Origin: Caballeronia jiangsuensis
GTDB lineage: Bacteria > Pseudomonadota > Gammaproteobacteria > Burkholderiales > Burkholderiaceae
Direction: 5' to 3'
NCBI GenBank assembly: GCA_000648925.1
Contig: JFHF01000012.1
Location: forward strand, 62,001-126,000
Length of the DNA: 64,000 nt
The position numbers and the translations under genes are program-made. Positions 54,610 through 64,000 of the stretch are shown in pieces (position 1 is the stretch's first letter; each line of letters begins with the position of its first letter). The notes under the pieces are model-generated. The model saw nothing but the letters and a program-made list of their open reading frames with translations, was not told where the DNA came from and searched no databases.

Positions 54610-55153
54610 ACCGCGCGGCATCGCGCCATACGCCGAATCCCGACGCCGGGTTCATGTGCCCGACCTTGCCGAGATCGACGAGCCGCGCGCCCCAGTCGCG
54701 CGCCATGTCTTGGACGCGCTCGAAACGCGCCAGAGGATCGTCCTGGCTCGCCGCGACGACGCACGGAAACGGCAGGCGCTCGCGCGGACTCGGAAGCCAT
54801 CCGTTCGCACGAAGCTCATCGAGCGTCGGATAGCCTTCGGGCAGCGGCGCATCGAAATCGGGCGGCGTGACGAGCAGCGCGCCCTGAATCTCGCGCCGCT
54901 GACGCTGCGCCCAGTGCACCGTGATCATCACGCCTGCGCTGTGCGCGACGAGCACGACCGGCCCCGTGATGTGCGACAGCTCCGCGTCGAGCGCGGCGAC
55001 GCGCGCGCTGCGATCGAGCTTGTCGCGTTGCAGCGGCGGCACGGTGCGCACGTTCGGATGCGCCTTCGCGAAATGCGTCTGCCAGTGATCCTCGACGTGA
55101 TCGCGCAGGCCGGGAACCATGAGAATCGTCGGCGCGTTCGGTGATGCGTTCAT
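54590..55153 (-). CDS. RBBP9/YdeN-family alpha/beta hydrolase
   Basis: A 187-residue serine hydrolase of the RBBP9/YdeN group: TILMVPGLRDHVEDHWQ at the N-terminus, the nucleophile motif VAHSAGV with Ser near 76, the acid in ASQDDPLA and the His in VGHMN, which completes the triad. Start is placed at MNASPNAP (ATG 55153) with AAGGAT upstream; a GTG at 55177 would add eight residues. The substrate is unknown. It follows the universal stress protein gene on the same strand, 42 bases after its stop. Confidence 0.88.
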   Translation of the reverse strand: MNASPNAPTILMVPGLRDHVEDHWQTHFAKAHPNVRTVPPLQRDKLDRSARVAALDAELSHITGPVVLVAHSAGVMITVHWAQRQRREIQGALLVTPPDFDAPLPEGYPTLDELRANGWLPSPRERLPFPCVVAASQDDPLARFERVQDMARDWGARLVDLGKVGHMNPASGFGVWRDAARFIAELG

Positions 55154-55195
55154 GCGATGAATATCCTTGTCGGTCACGAAAAGTAGTGCTGCGTG

Positions 55196-55951
55196 TCAGC
55201 GCGTGTTGTCTGCGAGCGCGCTCCAGTCTTCGTCGCGCAGATAGCGGCGCGCAGCGGGCAGCACGACGCCTTCGATGCGTCCCATGCGTTCCCAGGCGAA
55301 CTGCGCGCACGCATGCAGGGTGTGATCGACGGGCTCGTCGTTCATGACCGATTTCGCGACGCGCGCGAGCATGTCCGCTTCGCGCCCGGCGAGGCGCGCG
55401 AGTTCGTCCAGTTCGGCATCGAGCGACGAGGTCCGCTCGCGCAACGCCGTCATGAGCGCGTGCTCTTCGCCATGTGCTTCGCGAAGACGTTCGATGGCAC
55501 GCGCATCGGGCCGCGGCGTGCGCAGCACATCGTCGTAAGCATCCGAGCGCGTGCGATGCACGTCGAGCAAGGCGCCGAGCGCTTTCGCGACCATCGGGCG
55601 CGCGTCGCGCGGGCACACGAGCACGGCGACGCCGGGCACGGGCGGCACCGCGCCGCCGTGCGCGATGCACACGAGGTCGTACTCGCGCGCCGCCTGGCCG
55701 CCGCCTTCGGAGGTCGCGCCGCCGAGCGCCGCCAGCACCGACGCCGGCACGCCCTGCGCGCGGGCCGCCGCTTCGGCGCGGGCCAGCAGCGAAGCGGCTT
55801 GCCGATACTGCGCCGCATCGTCGTTTGCGCCCGCCTCCGGGCAAAAGAACGTGATGCGGGCGCCGAGCGATCGCGCGAGCTCGGACGCATGGCCGATCGC
55901 TTCGACGCACGCGTCGCTGCGTTCGATGGGCACGAGCAGGTGTCGGTACAT
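55196..55951 (-). CDS. Universal stress protein fused to a hemerythrin-like region
   Basis: A 251-residue protein. Residues 1-130 are a Usp domain (MYRHLLVPIERSDACVEAI, CIAHGGAVPPVPGVAVLV), although the ATP-binding GxGxxG motif is not evident. Residues about 145-251 look like a helical hemerythrin (HHE)-like bundle: LREAHGEEHALMTALRERTSSLD, then MGRIEGVVLPAARRYLRDEDWSALA, where the E-x-x-x-LP and final DW match HHE proteins. Several of the expected iron-binding His residues are not obvious. Start ATG 55951 follows GAAGGA. It lies upstream of the hydrolase on the same strand, in a likely stress unit. Confidence 0.78.
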   Translation of the reverse strand: MYRHLLVPIERSDACVEAIGHASELARSLGARITFFCPEAGANDDAAQYRQAASLLARAEAAARAQGVPASVLAALGGATSEGGGQAAREYDLVCIAHGGAVPPVPGVAVLVCPRDARPMVAKALGALLDVHRTRSDAYDDVLRTPRPDARAIERLREAHGEEHALMTALRERTSSLDAELDELARLAGREADMLARVAKSVMNDEPVDHTLHACAQFAWERMGRIEGVVLPAARRYLRDEDWSALADNTR

Positions 55952-56090
55952 GGTGAATCCTTCGGCTTGCGGTTGCACTGATGAATGCATCGTAGTGCGG
56001 GCATCGCTCGCGCGCCCCTCCCGTGTCGGGAGGGGGCTTGACGCGTGTGCGCTATCCGAACCATGCTAGGCTGATGACAAAAATTAAACG

Positions 56091-58763
56091 ATGCCCACCG
56101 ACTCCCCATCCACCGAACTCGTATTGAAGACCATGGCGCCGCGCGCGCCGTCGGGCCTGCTCGCGCGCGCGCGTTTGAACGCGGAAAGCGCCCGCAGCCA
56201 GATCGTGCTCGTGCAGGCGGGCGCGGGGTACGGCAAGACCTCGCTGCTCGCGCAATGGCGGCGCGAGTTTCTGGCGCGCGGCGCGGCTGTCGCATGGCTG
56301 CTCGCCGACGATCGCGACGACGCCGAACGCTTTCTGCGCGCGCTCGTCCACGCGATCCGCACGGGCTGTGCGCGTCCCGGCTTCGGGCGGCTCATCGCCA
56401 AAGGCGCGGGCGCGCCCGGCCCGTTCGATCTCGCCACGGCCTGGCTCGCCGAACTCGCGCAGTTGTCGCTCGATGTCGTGCTGATCGTCGATGAAGCGGA
56501 CCGGCTGCCCGCCTCGGGCGCGCACATGCTCGATTACGTGATGCACAACGCGCCGCAGAATCTGCGCATCGTGGCGGCGGGGCGTCAGGGGCTCGACAAA
56601 CCGGCGGCGGAACTGCTCGCGTACGGACAGGCGGAACTCATCGGTCCGGAGGCGCTGCGCTTTCGTGTCGACGACACCATCGCGCTCGTCACGCAGCGTT
56701 TCGGCGCGCGCGTGGATGCCGATGCCTGCGCCCGGCTCTTCGAAATCACCGATGGCTGGCCGCTCGGCCTGCAACTCGCGCTCACCGCGATGGCGCGCGC
56801 CCAGGACCCGCGCGCGGCGCTCGACAACCTCGCGGCGGGGCCGCGCGGCCTGCGCGAGCCGCTGGTCGCGGCGCTGCTCAGCGAACTGTCATCGGACGAC
56901 GAGCGCTTTCTGGTCGAGATCAGCGTCGTGGACGTGCTGCATCCCGAGTTGTGCGCGGAGCTGACCGATGCCGCCGATGCGCCGCAGCGCCTCGCGCGGC
57001 TCGTGCGCGACACGCCCGTCTTCGTTACGGCGGAAGAAAGCGACTGGTGCCGTCTGCATCCGCTCGCGCGCGATGTGCTTCAGACACGGCTCGGCGCGCT
57101 CGCGGACGACGAGCGCGCGGCGCTGCACCGGCGCGCGGCGCGCTGGCTGGGCGCGCGCGGCATGCTCGAACAGGCGGCGCGTCACGCACACGCGGCGGGC
57201 GAGCGCGAACACGCCTACGAACTCGCGGAGCGCTCGCTGCACGATGCCGTGAAGCAGGGCCAGCTCGGCACCGTGCTCGACTGGCTGGAGCGATTGCCGG
57301 AAGACGAACTGGAACAGCGCCCGCGCCTGTGCCTCGCCGTCGCGTGGGCGCTCGCGCTGGGCGAACGTCATCGCGAGGCGGAGCGGCAGGTGCAGCGCGT
57401 GCTCGCATCGCCCGGCGCCGACGACGCCCTGCGCTACGAATGCGCGCTGATCACGAGCGCGGCCGCCTGGTACGCCGACGATCCCGACCGTTTCGTGGCG
57501 ATCTTCGAGCCGTGGGCGCAAAAGCCGCCCGCCAAGGATTCGTGGCTCTCGCAGGCGCACGCGAACCGTCTCGCCGCCCGCGCGATGCTGCTCGGCGAAC
57601 CCGCGCAGGCGCGCAGGCTCCAGCAGGCCGTGACGCGCGCGCAGATCGGCAAGGGGCTCGGCTATGTCGTGCGCTGGGGCGATCACATGGTCGGCCTGAC
57701 GTGGCTGCAGGAAGGGCAGGTGAAGCTCGCCGAGAGCGTGCTGCTGCCCGCGCTCGCGAGCGCCGAAGAGGATCTCGGCCGGCGTCATCCGCTGACCTGT
57801 ATGTTCGCGGCGACGTGCGCGTCGATCGCCTACGAGGACGATCGCATCGACGAGGCCGGCGCGCTGCTCGCCAATCGCCTCGACGTGCTCGAACACGCGG
57901 CGATGCCGGAGACGGTGATGCTCGCGTATCGCACGGCGGCGCGCATCGCGGCCTTGCGCGGCGACGAGCATCGCGCGCTCGATCTGCTCGAAATGCTTCA
58001 CGCGATGGGCGTCGCGCGCAATCTGCCGCGTCTGTGCGCGACGAGTCTCGCCGAGCAGGTGAGCGCGCATGCGGGCCGTTATCGCGCGCAGACCTGCGAC
58101 GCGCTGGTCGAGCGCATCGATGCGATCGTCGATGAACATGCGCCCGCGCGCGGACCGATCTGGCGCCGCTCGATGCACATGCTCCAGTCGATGGCGCACG
58201 GCGGCGCGGCGCTCGCGCGTCAGGACTGGCAGGCCGCGATCGAACCGCTCGCGCAGGCCGAACAGATCGCCGTGACGATGAAGCTCGGCCGCCAGCGCAT
58301 CGAACTGATGGCCTTGCGCGCGTTCGCGCAGGAACGCGCGAGCGGCGACGGACACGCGCCGTTTCTCGAAGCGTTGAACCTCGCGCGCACGTATCACCTC
58401 GGGCGCGTGCTGATCGACGCGCACCCGGCGCTCGCCGACTGGGCGCGCCGCCTGAGCGAAGCTGGCGACATGAATGCGGGCGAGCGGCCGGTCGTGCCGC
58501 CGCATGTCGTGCGCGTGCCGCCGCGTTCCGGAGAAGGCGGCCCGCGCGCGTTGCCGAGCGTGATCCTCACGCCGAAGGAGCGCGAGATTCTCGAACTGCT
58601 CGCGCGCAACCTGAGCAACAAGGAGATCGCGCTCGCGGCGGCGGTCGGCGAAGGCACGGTCAAGTGGCATCTGAAGAATCTCTTCGGCAAGCTCGACGCG
58701 AGTTCGCGCAAGCATGCGGTGCGTCGCGCGCTCGCGCTCGGCCTGCTCGAAGGCGTGCAATGA
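56091..58763 (+). CDS. MalT-like LuxR-family transcriptional regulator
   Basis: An 890-residue STAND-type regulator. It has an NTPase domain with Walker A QAGAGYGKTSLLAQW (42-56) and Walker B-like VVLIVDEADRLPAS, winged-helix and helical-repeat regions (about 280-800), and a C-terminal LuxR HTH (about 825-890: LTPKEREILELLARNLSNKEIALAAAVGEG). The layout matches MalT/AlkS-type activators of 850-900 residues. The inducer is unknown. Its position 139 bases upstream of glgP-glgX on the same strand suggests it controls glycogen use, but this is inference. No clear ribosome site precedes ATG 56091. Confidence 0.88.
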   Translation: MPTDSPSTELVLKTMAPRAPSGLLARARLNAESARSQIVLVQAGAGYGKTSLLAQWRREFLARGAAVAWLLADDRDDAERFLRALVHAIRTGCARPGFGRLIAKGAGAPGPFDLATAWLAELAQLSLDVVLIVDEADRLPASGAHMLDYVMHNAPQNLRIVAAGRQGLDKPAAELLAYGQAELIGPEALRFRVDDTIALVTQRFGARVDADACARLFEITDGWPLGLQLALTAMARAQDPRAALDNLAAGPRGLREPLVAALLSELSSDDERFLVEISVVDVLHPELCAELTDAADAPQRLARLVRDTPVFVTAEESDWCRLHPLARDVLQTRLGALADDERAALHRRAARWLGARGMLEQAARHAHAAGEREHAYELAERSLHDAVKQGQLGTVLDWLERLPEDELEQRPRLCLAVAWALALGERHREAERQVQRVLASPGADDALRYECALITSAAAWYADDPDRFVAIFEPWAQKPPAKDSWLSQAHANRLAARAMLLGEPAQARRLQQAVTRAQIGKGLGYVVRWGDHMVGLTWLQEGQVKLAESVLLPALASAEEDLGRRHPLTCMFAATCASIAYEDDRIDEAGALLANRLDVLEHAAMPETVMLAYRTAARIAALRGDEHRALDLLEMLHAMGVARNLPRLCATSLAEQVSAHAGRYRAQTCDALVERIDAIVDEHAPARGPIWRRSMHMLQSMAHGGAALARQDWQAAIEPLAQAEQIAVTMKLGRQRIELMALRAFAQERASGDGHAPFLEALNLARTYHLGRVLIDAHPALADWARRLSEAGDMNAGERPVVPPHVVRVPPRSGEGGPRALPSVILTPKEREILELLARNLSNKEIALAAAVGEGTVKWHLKNLFGKLDASSRKHAVRRALALGLLEGVQ

Positions 58764-58902
58764 CGTTGCGCGGCGCGTCGATTGCGCAAATGGAAACAAT
58801 CGGACGTTCGACGCCTGTGGATGCAACGGACGTGCGCCGCTTGTAATCGCCGCCGCCTAACATATTCTTGCTCAGTGTGATGACCCGAACCGGGGAGCGA
58901 CC

Positions 58903-61401
58903 ATGAGCGATGTACCCGCATTCGATGCAGGCGCGAACGTCAGAGCCGCCGCGAGCGACGTGCCCGGCTATGCGTTCCAGCATGACGTCGTGAGGAATCT
59001 CATTTGCCGTCAGGCGCGCTATCCGGACATCGCGACGCAGCAGGACTGGTACATGGCGCTCGCCTACAGCGTGCGGGACCGGATGCTCGCGCGCTGGGCC
59101 GCGTCGATGAAGACCTATGCGGCGAAGGACATCAAGGTCGCCTGCTATCTTTCGGCGGAATTCCTGATCGGCCCGCAACTCGGCAATAACCTGCTCAATC
59201 TCGACATGCAAGCCGAAGCGCGCGAAGCGCTGCACGCGCTCGGCCACGATCTCGACAGCCTGCTCGCCATCGAAGAAGAGCCGGGGCTCGGCAACGGCGG
59301 ACTCGGACGGCTCGCCGCGTGCTATCTGGACTCGCTCGCGACGCTGGAGATTCCCGCGATCGGCTATGGCATACGCTACGAGTTCGGCATCTTCGATCAG
59401 GAGATCCGCGACGGCTGGCAGGCCGAAACCACCGACAAGTGGCTGCAAAAGGGCAATCCGTGGGAAATCGTGCGCCCCGATGTCAGCTACTACGTTTCCT
59501 TCGCCGGACACACGGAAAGCGAAACGGATGCCGATGGCCGGCTGCGCGTGCGCTGGATTCCGAGGCGGCAGGTAAAGGGCGTCGCGTGCGACATGCCGGT
59601 GCAGGGTTATCGCGTCGATACCTGCAACATCCTGCGCCTGTGGAAGAGCGAGGCGGTCGAGTCCTTCGACTTTCAGGACTTCAACGCGGGCGAATACTAC
59701 GAGGCCGTCGAGGAAAAGGTCATCTCGGAGACGCTCTCGAAAGTGCTCTATCCGAACGATGAGCCCGAAGCCGGCAAGCGCCTGCGTCTCGCGCAGCAGT
59801 ACTTCTTCGTCTCATGCTCGCTTCAGGACATGCTGCGCATGATGGATGCGAAGGGCACGTCGATCGACCGTTTCGCGGACCTTTTCGCCGCGCAGCTCAA
59901 CGATACGCATCCGTCCGTCGCGGTGGCGGAGCTGATGCGTCTGCTCATCGACGAGCGTGGACTTTCATGGGATGCGGCGTGGGACGTCACGCGGCGCACG
60001 CTCGCCTATACGAATCACACGCTCCTGCCCGAAGCGCTCGAAACATGGGGCTTGCCGCTCTTTCAGAGCCTGTTGCCGCGCCCGCTCGAAATCATCTACG
60101 AAATCAATCGCCGCTTTCTCGACGATGTGCGCCGCAAGTATCCCGGCGACGATGCGCGCGTCAAACGCATGTCGCTGATCGACGAAACCGGCGACAAGAA
60201 AGTGCGCATGGCGAATCTCGCGACGGTCGGCAGTCATGCGGTCAACGGTGTCGCGGCGCTGCATTCGGACTTGCTGAAGCAGACCGTGCTGCGCGATTTC
60301 GCCGACATGTTCCCGGAGCATTTCCTTAACGTGACGAACGGCGTCACGCCGCGCCGCTTTCTGATGCTGAGCAATCCGGGGCTCGCGGGCCTGCTCGACA
60401 AGACCATCGGCGATGGCTGGCGCAGCGATCTCGCACGTCTCGATGCGCTCGCGGCCCACGCCGACGATGCCGCCTTTCACGAGGCATGGCGCGCGATACG
60501 GCGCGACAACAAGACCGCGCTCGCGGCGCGCATCAGGACCTCGACCGGCATCGACGTCGATCCGGATGCGCTTTTCGATATTCAGGTGAAGCGCATCCAC
60601 GAATACAAGCGTCAGCATCTGAATGCGCTTTACATCATCACGCTGTACAGGCGCCTGTGCCGTGATCCCGATTCCGATGCGGCCTCGCGCTGCTTCATCT
60701 TCGGCGGAAAGGCCGCGCCGGGTTATGCGATGGCGAAGCTCATCATCCGCCTGATCAACGGCATCGCGGAAGTCGTGAACAACGATGCGAGCATCAAAGG
60801 CCGCATGAAAGTGGTCTTTTATCCCGACTTCAACGTGAAGAACGGGCACTGGATCTATCCCGCAGCGGACCTCTCCGAGCAGATATCGACGGCGGGCAAG
60901 GAGGCATCGGGCACCGGCAACATGAAGTTCATGATCAACGGCGCGCTGACGATCGGCACGCTCGACGGCGCGAACGTGGAGATTCGCGAGGAAGCGGGCG
61001 CGGAGAACTTCTTCCTCTTCGGCCTCACCGCGCAACAAGTGGACGAGTTGAAGCACACCGGATATCGCCCCGCGGATTACGCGCAACAGAACGACGACCT
61101 GCGCGATGCGCTCGATCAGATCGCGCAAGGCCGCTTCTCGCGCGGCGACAAGGAGATGTTCCGCCCGCTCCTCGATAACCTGCTGCACCATGATCCCTTC
61201 CTCGTGCTCCCCGACTTCGCCGATTACGTTGCGTGTCAGGATCGCGTGAGCGAAGCATGGCGCGACGCGCGGCAATGGACGCGCATGTCGATCATGAATA
61301 CGGCGCGCTCGGGCAAGTTCTCGTCGGACCGTGCGATCGGCGAGTATTGCGAGCGCATCTGGAAGACGCGTCCCGTGAGGATCGATCTTGCTCAGTCCTG
61401 A
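58903..61401 (+). CDS. glgP: Glycogen phosphorylase
   Basis: Releases glucose-1-phosphate from glycogen or maltodextrin ends, using pyridoxal phosphate. The 832-residue product has the GT35 blocks: AYLS-like KVACYLSAEFLIGPQLGNNL, LGNGGLGRLAACYLDSLAT, KRIHEYKRQHLNALYI, and the PLP-lysine motif EASGTGNMKFMINGAL. The length is normal. Start ATG 58903 follows GGGGAGCG. glgX overlaps the end by 14 bases, so both are co-translated and together degrade glycogen. Confidence 0.97.
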   Translation: MSDVPAFDAGANVRAAASDVPGYAFQHDVVRNLICRQARYPDIATQQDWYMALAYSVRDRMLARWAASMKTYAAKDIKVACYLSAEFLIGPQLGNNLLNLDMQAEAREALHALGHDLDSLLAIEEEPGLGNGGLGRLAACYLDSLATLEIPAIGYGIRYEFGIFDQEIRDGWQAETTDKWLQKGNPWEIVRPDVSYYVSFAGHTESETDADGRLRVRWIPRRQVKGVACDMPVQGYRVDTCNILRLWKSEAVESFDFQDFNAGEYYEAVEEKVISETLSKVLYPNDEPEAGKRLRLAQQYFFVSCSLQDMLRMMDAKGTSIDRFADLFAAQLNDTHPSVAVAELMRLLIDERGLSWDAAWDVTRRTLAYTNHTLLPEALETWGLPLFQSLLPRPLEIIYEINRRFLDDVRRKYPGDDARVKRMSLIDETGDKKVRMANLATVGSHAVNGVAALHSDLLKQTVLRDFADMFPEHFLNVTNGVTPRRFLMLSNPGLAGLLDKTIGDGWRSDLARLDALAAHADDAAFHEAWRAIRRDNKTALAARIRTSTGIDVDPDALFDIQVKRIHEYKRQHLNALYIITLYRRLCRDPDSDAASRCFIFGGKAAPGYAMAKLIIRLINGIAEVVNNDASIKGRMKVVFYPDFNVKNGHWIYPAADLSEQISTAGKEASGTGNMKFMINGALTIGTLDGANVEIREEAGAENFFLFGLTAQQVDELKHTGYRPADYAQQNDDLRDALDQIAQGRFSRGDKEMFRPLLDNLLHHDPFLVLPDFADYVACQDRVSEAWRDARQWTRMSIMNTARSGKFSSDRAIGEYCERIWKTRPVRIDLAQS

Positions 61402-63481
61402 CGCGCACGGCCGGAAAAGCTATCGCACGCAGCCCGGCTCGCGCTTTCCGCTCGGCGCCACGGTCGTGCCGGGCGGCGTGAACTTCTGCGCGTTCTGCCG
61501 GCGCGCGACGCGTGTGGAACTGCTGCTGTACGCATCGGAGGAGAGCGCCGAGCCGTTTCAGGTCGTCGCGCTGACGAGCGAGGCGAACCGCACGTATCTC
61601 TTCTGGCATGTGTTCGTCGAAGATCTTCCGTTGCGCTGCTGCTATACGTGGCGCGCATATGGCCCGCTCGGCGTGCCGCAGATGAGCGACGAGCACGCGA
61701 GCCGCAAGGAACTGCTCGATCCGCACGCGCGCGGCGTGAGCGACCGCTTCTATCGCCGTCAGCATGCCGCCGATGCGCACGCGGCCGGTCACGCATCGCT
61801 CAGGGGCATCGTCACGGCGCCGCTCGACCGCGCCGACGACGATATCGAAATCCGCACGCTCGACGACGCGATCATCTACGAGCTGCATGTGGGCGGCTTC
61901 ACGCGGCATCCGTCGAGCGGCGTGCGCCATCCCGGCACGTTCGCGGGTCTCATCGAGAAAATCCCTTATCTGAAGGCGCTCGGCGTCACGCACGTCGAAC
62001 TGTTGCCGGTGATGGCCTTCGATGAACAGGACATTCCGCCGTTCGCCGCGGCCCGTGGCCTTTCCAACTACTGGGGCTACAGCACGCATAGCTTTTACAG
62101 CCCGCATCCGCGCTATTGCGTGGCGCCCGCGCGAGCGCCGCAGGAGTTCCGCGAATTCGTCGATGCCTTGCACGCGGCGGGCATTCGCGTGTTGCTCGAT
62201 GTCGTGTTCAATCACACCTCGGAGGCGGGCAAGAACGGACCGGTGATCCATTTCAAGGTCTTCGCCAACGAGGCGTTCTATCAGATCGATTCGAACGATG
62301 CGCGGCACTATCGCGACTACACCGGCTGCGGCAATACGCTCAACTGCAATCATCCGCTGGTGTCGGCGTTCATCATGCGCTGCCTCGAATACTGGGTTCG
62401 CGAGCTCGATGTCGATGGATTCCGCTTCGATCTCGCGAGCGTATTCGTGCGCGGCGAGCACGGCGAATTGTTGCGCACGCCGCCTTTGCCGTGGGCGATG
62501 GAAGCATCGCCGGTGCTCGCGCGCGTGCCGTTGATCGCGGAAGCATGGGACGCGGGCGGCCTCTATCACGTCGGCTCGTTTCCGGGCATGACGTGGGCCG
62601 AATGGAACGGGCGTTACCGCGATGTGATCCGGCGTTTCGTGCGCGGCGATCCGGGCATCGTGGGCGACGTGTGCACGTGCATCGCGGGCAGCGCGGACCT
62701 TTATCAGAACGATGGCCGGCTGCCTGCGAACAGCATCAACTTCGTGACCTGTCACGATGGCTTCACGCTGAGCGATCTCGTGAGCTACGAGGCGAAGCAT
62801 AACGAAGCGAACGGCGAGGACAACCGCGACGGCAGCAACGACAATCTCTCGTGGAATTGCGGCGCGGAAGGCGAGACCGACGACCCCGCGATCATCGGCC
62901 TGCGGCTGCGACAGGCGCGCAACTTCATGGCGATCCTGCTCCTGAGCCAGGGCGTGCCGATGCTGCTCGCCGGCGACGAAATCCTGCGCAGCCAGCGCGG
63001 CAACAACAACGCTTTCTGTCAGGACAACGCGCTCTCGTGGATCGACTGGCAACTCTCCGGCGACGCCCTCGACATGCTGCGCTTCGTGCGCGAGATGATC
63101 GCGCTGCGCAAGCGTCACGCGAGTCTGCGCCGCCGGCGCTTTCTGACGGGGCAGCCGTCGAACGGGCAGACGCACGCCGATGTAGCATGGCATGGCGAAC
63201 GGCTCGATGCGCCCGCGTGGCACGATCCCGGCGCGCGCCTCGTGGCGTTCACGCTCGCGGGCCTGGCGGCGGGCGAGCCGATGCTGCACATCGTCTTCAA
63301 CATGAACGACGACGCACGTGATATTGCTCTACCTGTGATCGATAGCGGAAGCTGGCGGCGTATCGTGGACACGGCGGCGCAGGCACCGCTGGATATCGTC
63401 GCCGATGTCGAGAGGGCGTCGGTCGAACGCGCTGCATGCCGGGTCGGCGCGCGCAGCGTCGTCGTGCTCGAATCGCGTTGA
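61388..63481 (+). CDS. glgX: Glycogen debranching enzyme
   Basis: Hydrolyses alpha-1,6 branches of phosphorylase limit dextrin. The 697-residue protein has an N-terminal CBM48-like region (about 10-120) and a GH13 barrel with DVVFNHT, the nucleophile Asp in GFRFDLAS, the acid Glu in LIAEAWD, and the transition-state Asp in VTCHDGFTL; these match the GlgX/isoamylase subfamily. Start is TTG 61388 with AGGA upstream, inside the end of glgP. It completes the glgP-glgX operon. Confidence 0.95.
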   Translation: MLSPDAHGRKSYRTQPGSRFPLGATVVPGGVNFCAFCRRATRVELLLYASEESAEPFQVVALTSEANRTYLFWHVFVEDLPLRCCYTWRAYGPLGVPQMSDEHASRKELLDPHARGVSDRFYRRQHAADAHAAGHASLRGIVTAPLDRADDDIEIRTLDDAIIYELHVGGFTRHPSSGVRHPGTFAGLIEKIPYLKALGVTHVELLPVMAFDEQDIPPFAAARGLSNYWGYSTHSFYSPHPRYCVAPARAPQEFREFVDALHAAGIRVLLDVVFNHTSEAGKNGPVIHFKVFANEAFYQIDSNDARHYRDYTGCGNTLNCNHPLVSAFIMRCLEYWVRELDVDGFRFDLASVFVRGEHGELLRTPPLPWAMEASPVLARVPLIAEAWDAGGLYHVGSFPGMTWAEWNGRYRDVIRRFVRGDPGIVGDVCTCIAGSADLYQNDGRLPANSINFVTCHDGFTLSDLVSYEAKHNEANGEDNRDGSNDNLSWNCGAEGETDDPAIIGLRLRQARNFMAILLLSQGVPMLLAGDEILRSQRGNNNAFCQDNALSWIDWQLSGDALDMLRFVREMIALRKRHASLRRRRFLTGQPSNGQTHADVAWHGERLDAPAWHDPGARLVAFTLAGLAAGEPMLHIVFNMNDDARDIALPVIDSGSWRRIVDTAAQAPLDIVADVERASVERAACRVGARSVVVLESR

Positions 63482-63567
63482 TGTAAGGTGTTGCTGGACT
63501 GCGCGGAGTAAAGCGCCTTTAATGTTCGTGTACTGCTGAGTTGCTTTGTCCACCCACAGGAGGCGGC

Positions 63568-64000
63568 ATGGATGCAGTCAGGGCCTTTCTCGAGAATCAG
63601 TCGCTGTTCGCGCTCTTCCTGACGATCGCGCTCGGGTATCTGATCGGCGAGATCAATATCAAGGGCGTGGCGCTCGGTTCCGGCGCGGTGCTGTTCGTCG
63701 GGCTCGCGATCGGCGCATTTGCGCCGAAGTCCGCGCCGCCGCCCTTGCTCGGCACACTCGGGCTGCTGCTGTTTCTCTATGGCATCGGCATTCAATACGG
63801 CGCGCAGTTCTTTCGCGGGCTCACCAGCCGCGATGGCGCGAAGGCGAACCTGGCCGCCTGCATCGGCGTGGTCGCCTCGGGCCTCGTCGCCTGCGGCCTG
63901 ATTCACTTCGGTATCTCGCTCGCCGATGCGCTCGGCATGTTCGCCGGCAGCGGCACCAGCACGGCGAGTTTGCAGGTCGCGATCGCATCGATGAAAAGCA
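63568..64000 (+). CDS. AspT/YbjL-family membrane transporter, 3' truncated by window edge
   Basis: The frame is open to the last base, giving the first 144 residues. It shows about four to five membrane segments (LFALFLTIALGYLIG; GVALGSGAVLFVGLAIGAF; GTLGLLLFLYGIGIQYG; and so on) and the GSGTSTASLQ motif, typical of aspartate:alanine exchanger family proteins. Start ATG 63568 has a strong AGGAGG ribosome site. The substrate cannot be set. It lies 86 bases after glgX and may be a separate transcript. Confidence 0.85.
   Translation, partial: MDAVRAFLENQSLFALFLTIALGYLIGEINIKGVALGSGAVLFVGLAIGAFAPKSAPPPLLGTLGLLLFLYGIGIQYGAQFFRGLTSRDGAKANLAACIGVVASGLVACGLIHFGISLADALGMFAGSGTSTASLQVAIASMKS

Overview
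The window is GC-rich DNA with dense, often overlapping genes and looks like a chromosome or megaplasmid of a Burkholderiaceae bacterium (Caballeronia/Paraburkholderia-like). This rests on gene content and codon style, not on a marker gene; there is no rRNA, tRNA or CRISPR array.

Region 1 (about 0.2-29.7 kb) is a type VI secretion system (T6SS). In order it carries: hcp (minus strand), a STAS-domain gene (minus), tssB, tssC, a second hcp, tssE, tssF, tssG, tssH (clpV), vgrG, an accessory/cargo block (DUF2169-pentapeptide protein, second pentapeptide protein, DUF3540, DUF4150 PAAR-like tip, 258-aa unknown), a terminator, then the envelope genes tssJ-tssK-tssL-tssM. Converging on these from the minus strand is a compact unit of hybrid histidine kinase, OmpR-type regulator and tssA. 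All 13 core components (TssA-M, counting Hcp and VgrG) are present. No Fha/PpkA/PppA/TagF genes are visible, so control may run through the linked two-component system. A split motif, GTTTC-N4-GTAAC followed by CTGAAA-N7-GTRAC, lies upstream of both hcp genes and of vgrG.

Region 2 (about 30-40.1 kb) is metabolic: a membrane protein with tandem ABM-like domains, a VC0807-type membrane protein, NAD-type malic enzyme, a Tat-signal MmgE/PrpD protein, an SRPBCC protein, a DUF2322 protein, and a hexarate catabolism locus. In that locus an MFS transporter and 5-dehydro-4-deoxyglucarate dehydratase are divergent from galactarate dehydratase, with repeated operator-like elements between them.

Region 3 (about 40.1-50.1 kb) is an accessory island with more AT-rich flanks and cargo gene. 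A complete type I secretion system (HlyB-like ABC protein with a degenerate C39 domain, HlyD-like adaptor, TolC-like outer-membrane protein) is followed by an 886-residue Asn/Gly-rich protein. That protein is built of three modules of about 280 residues, has no RTX repeats, and is the likely exported substrate. A convergent TPR-glycosyltransferase gene follows. This is the best candidate for an undescribed system.

Region 4 (about 50.2-64 kb) is ordinary chromosome: MFS transporter, SDR oxidoreductase, GlxA-type AraC regulator, M20 amidohydrolase, RBBP9-type hydrolase, a universal stress protein with an apparent hemerythrin-like tail, a MalT-like LuxR regulator, glycogen phosphorylase and debranching enzyme (glgP-glgX), and the start of an AspT-type transporter cut by the window end.
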